From SAR324 cluster bacterium (GTDB lineage Bacteria; SAR324; NAC60-12): DNA of 64,000 bases. The notes beneath the pieces were generated by a model. The model made no database searches, was not told where the DNA came from, and saw nothing but the letters and a program-made list of their open reading frames with translations. The position numbers were made by a program, and so were the translations under genes. The stretch is from contig JADGAV010000004.1 of NCBI GenBank assembly GCA_015231825.1, forward strand, positions 27,156 through 91,155, read 5' to 3'. Positions 60,755 through 64,000 of the stretch are shown in pieces. Every line of letters begins with the position of its first letter. Position 1 is the stretch's first letter.

Positions 60755-62140
60755 TCATGAAGGAATAATTTTTCCCGGATTCAATAAATTTTCGGGATCA
60801 AGTGCCTTTTTGACTTGTGCCATCACGGTAATCGCGTCGCCATGCTCGCGTTTCATATATTTCAGCTTTCCATGACCGATCCCATGTTCACCTGTGCAGG
60901 TTCCCCCCATTTCAATGGCTCGCATTACCATCCGGTGATTGACAGTATGGGCTTTTTCAAGTTCTTCTGAGTTGTCCGGGTCTACTAGAAAAATCAGGTG
61001 AAAATTTCCGTCACCCACGTGACCGACCAAAGGGGCAAGCAAATTGGCATCATCAATTTCTTTTTTAGTTTCCAGGATGCATTCTGCAAGACGAGAAATT
61101 GGAACGCAAACATCCGTGGGCCATCCCGTTGCTCCGGGTTTGAGTGCAATGGCTGCATAGTAGGCGTCATGACGTGCCTGCCAGAGCTTGGTTCGCTCTT
61201 CCTGCTTTGTTGTCCATCGAAAATTTTCCGCTCCATTGTCCTTTGCCATTCCTCCGACCATCCGGGCAGTTTCCGAAACAGACTGTTCGGTTCCATGAAA
61301 CTCAAAAAAGATGGTTGGCAGCACGGGGTAATCCAGGTGTGAGTATTTGTTGATCGCATCCATTTGAACCTCATCCAGCAACTCAATTCTGGCCACCGGG
61401 ATCCCGAGTTGAATGATTGGTATGACTGTATTTACTGCTGCTTCTAACGTTGGAAAAGAACATACAGCAGCAGAAATGGCTTCCGGAATACCATAAAGCC
61501 GAAGCTGGATTTCAGTAATTATGGCCAAAGTGCCTTCAGACCCGCAAAACAAATGGGTCAGATCATATCCGGCTGCCGATTTTCGTGCTCTTCCTCCAGT
61601 CTGAACGATCCGGCCATCGGATAAAACGACGGTTAAGCCCAATACGTTTTCACGAATCGTCCCGTAGCGAACGGCATTGGTTCCCGAAGCACGAGTTGCA
61701 ACCATTCCGCCAAGTGAAGCATCAGCCCCAGGATCAACGGGAAAGAACAGACCGGATTTGCTTATTATTTTGTTGAGCTGCTTTCGCGTAACTCCCGCCT
61801 GCACCCGGCAGTCCAAATCTTCCACATGGGTTTCAAGAACCCGGTTCATTTGCGTGAGATCTATGGAAACACCACCTTCCAGAGCTGCAATTTGGCCCTC
61901 CAGAGAGGTGCCGGTGCCAAAGGGAATCACCGGAGCTTTGTATCGATGACAGATTTTGAGAATGTCGCTGACCTCTTCAGTGGTCCGGGCGTAGGCTACC
62001 GCTTCAGGCGGATAGGGAGTGTGAAAGGATTCGTCTTTGCCATGCTGATCACGATCTGAAAGAGAAGTTGAAAACCGTTCGCCTAATAAGGTGCGGAGTT
62101 CTTCGAGACAGTCATTGTGAATTGGTGTGTGGAGAGGCAT
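60755..62140 (-). CDS. FAD-binding 2-hydroxyacid oxidoreductase, GlcD/D-lactate dehydrogenase (cytochrome) type
   Basis: The 461-residue flavoprotein has FAD_binding_4 motifs VIPFGTGTSLEGQIAALEGG (about 76-95) and DASLGGMVATRASGTNAVRYG (about 146-166), and the FAD-oxidase C-terminal domain with VGHVGDGNFHLIF, GTCTGEHGIGHGK and LDPENLLNPGKI. It resembles mitochondrial-type D-lactate dehydrogenases and GlcD. No glcE or glcF lies next to it, which favours a stand-alone D-lactate or D-2-hydroxyacid dehydrogenase. It converges with the thiolase gene. Confidence 0.9.
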   Translation of the reverse strand: MPLHTPIHNDCLEELRTLLGERFSTSLSDRDQHGKDESFHTPYPPEAVAYARTTEEVSDILKICHRYKAPVIPFGTGTSLEGQIAALEGGVSIDLTQMNRVLETHVEDLDCRVQAGVTRKQLNKIISKSGLFFPVDPGADASLGGMVATRASGTNAVRYGTIRENVLGLTVVLSDGRIVQTGGRARKSAAGYDLTHLFCGSEGTLAIITEIQLRLYGIPEAISAAVCSFPTLEAAVNTVIPIIQLGIPVARIELLDEVQMDAINKYSHLDYPVLPTIFFEFHGTEQSVSETARMVGGMAKDNGAENFRWTTKQEERTKLWQARHDAYYAAIALKPGATGWPTDVCVPISRLAECILETKKEIDDANLLAPLVGHVGDGNFHLIFLVDPDNSEELEKAHTVNHRMVMRAIEMGGTCTGEHGIGHGKLKYMKREHGDAITVMAQVKKALDPENLLNPGKIIPS

Positions 62141-62675
62141 TTCTATTGTCAGTTTAAGTTTGAAAAGATTTTATATTTTTGACTCAGTTTTAATTTTGAT
62201 TGAACAATTTCCTTTGGTGAGATGCAGAATTTGCTTCTCAGGAAAGAACGATTGTGATTTGACTGCCGCAGTGCTTTTTCAGAAACAAAAGTTTTTCAAT
62301 TGTGCCCATGATGATCATGCCTGACCCTTGCAGGGCATCGGAATTTCAATTGCTCCAAGCTTTAGCCATTCAGCATTATACGAGAACTGGAAGGTATTGG
62401 CAAAAAATGAATTTATGGTAAAGGAAATAAACAAAGAATCAATCGATTATGAAAATACAAAGTGATTTTTGTAGAAATCAGTACCTGAATAGGAGAGAAT
62501 GTTTTTGATTCAGAAAAATCTCAGGACACTCTGAAAATCTTCGAATCCAAAACCAGGTACAAAAGAAGAAACGGCAAAGTTCAGCTCTTTATTTAAAAAC
62601 CTTAAGACAACTTTGCTTCCAGGAACAGGCTACAATCCGGTCGGGTTGTTTTCTGATTGAAATGATGAGTTTTGA
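62141..62675. other. intergenic region between divergent genes
   Basis: These 535 bp are AT-rich and contain promoters for the flanking genes, but no box pair stands out. A frame from TTG 62328 to TGA 62463 encodes 45 residues including HSALYENWKVLAKNEFMVKE, which looks protein-like, yet it has no ribosome site and overlaps another short frame. I see no RNA gene, repeat or terminator of strength. Confidence 0.4.
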
Positions 62676-63602
62676 ATGAAAACTTTTGAAGTAATTTTTC
62701 CAATCTTTTTAACCGGCATGATCGGCTGGTTGCTTGTCAAATCAAGAATCATCAATGAGCATGAGAGAAACGGACTCTCAAAAATTACGTTTTTGGTTTT
62801 TGTACCAATGCTCCTGTTTCAAGGAACATATTCGGCAAAGGACTTTGGAGAGATCAGTGCGGGGTATGTGTTGGCTTTCTACATTCCTGTCTTGAGTCTC
62901 TATCTTTTGTCACGGATAGTATTTAATAAATTTCTGTTTCAAAGTAAAAATGAAGCCTCATTTGCAGGCCTTGGAACAAGCTATTCCAATGTCGTCCTGG
63001 TTGGCATTCCGGTTTTGCTGAATTACTTGGGGGATGCCGCAATTGTACCCGCATTTTTCATTATCTCGGTTCATTCGATTATTCTATTCACGCTCACATC
63101 TTACTTTACCGAGACGACAAAAAAATCATCTCCCGGCTTTAAAAATTTGGCACGGGCGTTAATTTTTGCATTGAAGAATCCGCTTGTTTCAAGCCTCATG
63201 CTGGGCATTTCCTTCAACTATTTTGACATTGCCCTTCCCGATACAATTGTCTCTGTAATCACGCTGGTCAGCAAAGCCGCCCTGCCTTCCGCATTGATTG
63301 TCCTGGGGGGTGCTTTGGCCGCTTATCCGCTGGTGGCCAATCTTCGTGCTTCATTGATCATCTGCGTTTTGAAGTTGGGAATTTTGCCTTTGCTGGTCTG
63401 GTTGTTTGCGACTCGTCTATTTCACCTCAATTCGTTTTTGTCTACCGTGATTGTCGTTTTGGCATCGACTCCCGTGGGAGTCAATGTCTATGCACTGGCT
63501 CGTGATCATCAAAAAATAGCACCGGTAATTGCCGCCAGCATACTCCTCTCGACTCTAATGGCTATTTTTACCATTCCCTTCTGGCTTTATATAATTCGCT
63601 GA
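62676..63602 (+). CDS. AEC family transporter (auxin efflux carrier-like)
   Basis: The 308-residue membrane protein has ten hydrophobic segments in two inverted halves of five. Marks of the family are FPIFLTGMIGWLLVKSRIIN at the start, LGTSYSNVVLVGIPVLLNYLG (a discontinuous-helix region) near 88-108, and STVIVVLASTPVGVNVYALA near 262-281. AEC proteins are secondary transporters; bacterial members such as MdcF move malonate or malate. Substrate is not assignable. The ATG start at 62676 is preceded by a poor ribosome site. Confidence 0.88.
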   Translation: MKTFEVIFPIFLTGMIGWLLVKSRIINEHERNGLSKITFLVFVPMLLFQGTYSAKDFGEISAGYVLAFYIPVLSLYLLSRIVFNKFLFQSKNEASFAGLGTSYSNVVLVGIPVLLNYLGDAAIVPAFFIISVHSIILFTLTSYFTETTKKSSPGFKNLARALIFALKNPLVSSLMLGISFNYFDIALPDTIVSVITLVSKAALPSALIVLGGALAAYPLVANLRASLIICVLKLGILPLLVWLFATRLFHLNSFLSTVIVVLASTPVGVNVYALARDHQKIAPVIAASILLSTLMAIFTIPFWLYIIR

Positions 63603-63641
63603 AATTTCTGTGACCCGGATGTTTTCGATGTTCGCTTCCTT

Positions 63642-64000
63642 TTATTCTTTCCAAAATGAAGGGAAAAAGAGTACGACAACCGAGAACATTTCTAATCTTC
63701 CTGTCAGCATACTGAGCGAAAGAAACCACTTTCCACTATCTGAAATTCCTGAAAAATTGTGGGACGGTCCTACCTCACCAAAGCCCGGACCGATATTCAT
63801 CAGGGTTGCAATCACTGAATTCATTGCACTGAAATAGTCCATATCATCCAGGAGGACCATTAGCCCTCCTCCTCCCAGGACCCAAAGGATGTTGATGACA
63901 AAATAACTCACTGCAATATCAACCAGTTGAGAGTCAATGTTATTTCCATTGATTTGAATAGGATAGACTTCCAAAGGCCGGAGCAGTTTTTTAATCGTTG
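63642..64000 (-). CDS. trkH: Trk/Ktr-type potassium uptake protein TrkH, C-terminal part (cut by window edge)
   Basis: Only the last 119 codons lie inside the window; the gene continues past the right edge, with TIKKLLRPLEVYPIQINGN as the first readable residues. The fourth pore loop with selectivity filter is visible in SVIATLMNIGPGFGEVGPSH, followed by KWFLSLSMLTGRLEMFSVVV and FFPSFWKE, the standard TrkH end. TrkH forms the membrane channel for K+ uptake and is gated by the NAD-binding TrkA, whose gene is not in view. It converges with the AEC transporter gene. Confidence 0.9.
   Translation of the reverse strand, partial: TIKKLLRPLEVYPIQINGNNIDSQLVDIAVSYFVINILWVLGGGGLMVLLDDMDYFSAMNSVIATLMNIGPGFGEVGPSHNFSGISDSGKWFLSLSMLTGRLEMFSVVVLFFPSFWKE

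Noticed and set aside
62328-62465. 45-codon frame from TTG in the region upstream of the AEC transporter
   Set aside because: Some protein-like character but no ribosome site, a weak start codon and an overlapping alternative frame; not enough to call a gene.

Overview
The window looks like a stretch of chromosome from a Gram-negative, free-living heterotrophic bacterium of moderate, slightly AT-leaning base composition. Diderm signs are lipoprotein signals, a Tat-type binding protein, a tripartite tricarboxylate transporter (TTT), a TRAP-TAXI transporter and a sigma-54 two-component system. The transporter-rich, organic-acid-oriented content would suit a marine or sediment proteobacterium or a deep-branching relative such as the SAR324-type lineages, but that placement is inference from gene content only. 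I see no rRNA, CRISPR array, intact insertion sequence or prophage. Two tRNA genes (Cys-GCA and Leu-UAA) lie near 42.3 kb.

Layout. 0-3 kb: a reverse-strand methionine operon (CoA-binding protein, metY, metA); its MetA carries the residue expected for acetyl-CoA use, which matches MetY. 3-5 kb: a flavin reductase-like protein and a methyltransferase. 5-10.3 kb: an isochorismatase-family amidohydrolase followed by a complete five-gene HAAT/urea-type ABC importer. 10.3-13.7 kb: an acetyltransferase, a DUF2079 membrane protein and a Gfo/Idh/MocA dehydrogenase. 13.8-16.9 kb: tctCBA. 17.2-24.8 kb: DctB/DctD-like sensor and regulator, a candidate sigma-54 promoter with upstream palindrome, a TAXI binding protein, a fused TRAP permease and a UspA protein, which together read as one regulatory and transport unit. 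25.3-29.6 kb: serine-glyoxylate aminotransferase and a large FAD/Fe-S D-2-hydroxyacid dehydrogenase. 29.8-33.6 kb: an EamA exporter and a DppBCD-type ABC system without a binding protein. 33.6-42.1 kb: housekeeping and signalling genes (leuCD, a cNMP-binding/receiver/GGDEF protein, a PrsW-like protease, a lipoprotein with a 36-residue membrane protein upstream, a serine hydrolase, hisC).

42.2-43.6 kb is the most clearly accessory stretch. The two tRNAs and a terminator are followed by a small orphan ORF and a decayed BrnT/CopG-type toxin-antitoxin pair that keeps its reading frames and its ATGA overlap but carries three in-frame stop codons. 43.6-56.8 kb is a catabolic island: a TauD-family dioxygenase and an unusually long amidase on the plus strand, facing a minus-strand cluster made of a sugar-type ABC importer, a three-subunit molybdenum hydroxylase (coxMSL-like) and a mandelate racemase-family enzyme whose eight catalytic positions align to Pseudomonas mandelate racemase with a constant offset. 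I read this as uptake and oxidation of an unidentified hydroxy-acid or sugar-acid-like compound. 57-64 kb: a NIPSNAP protein, an amidohydrolase fragment, a small lipoprotein, a thiolase, a GlcD-type flavoprotein, an AEC transporter and the C-terminal part of TrkH running off the right edge.

Several operons that place a binding-protein gene first have a hairpin just after it (19.8 kb and 55.4 kb), which would let the binding protein be made in excess over the permeases.
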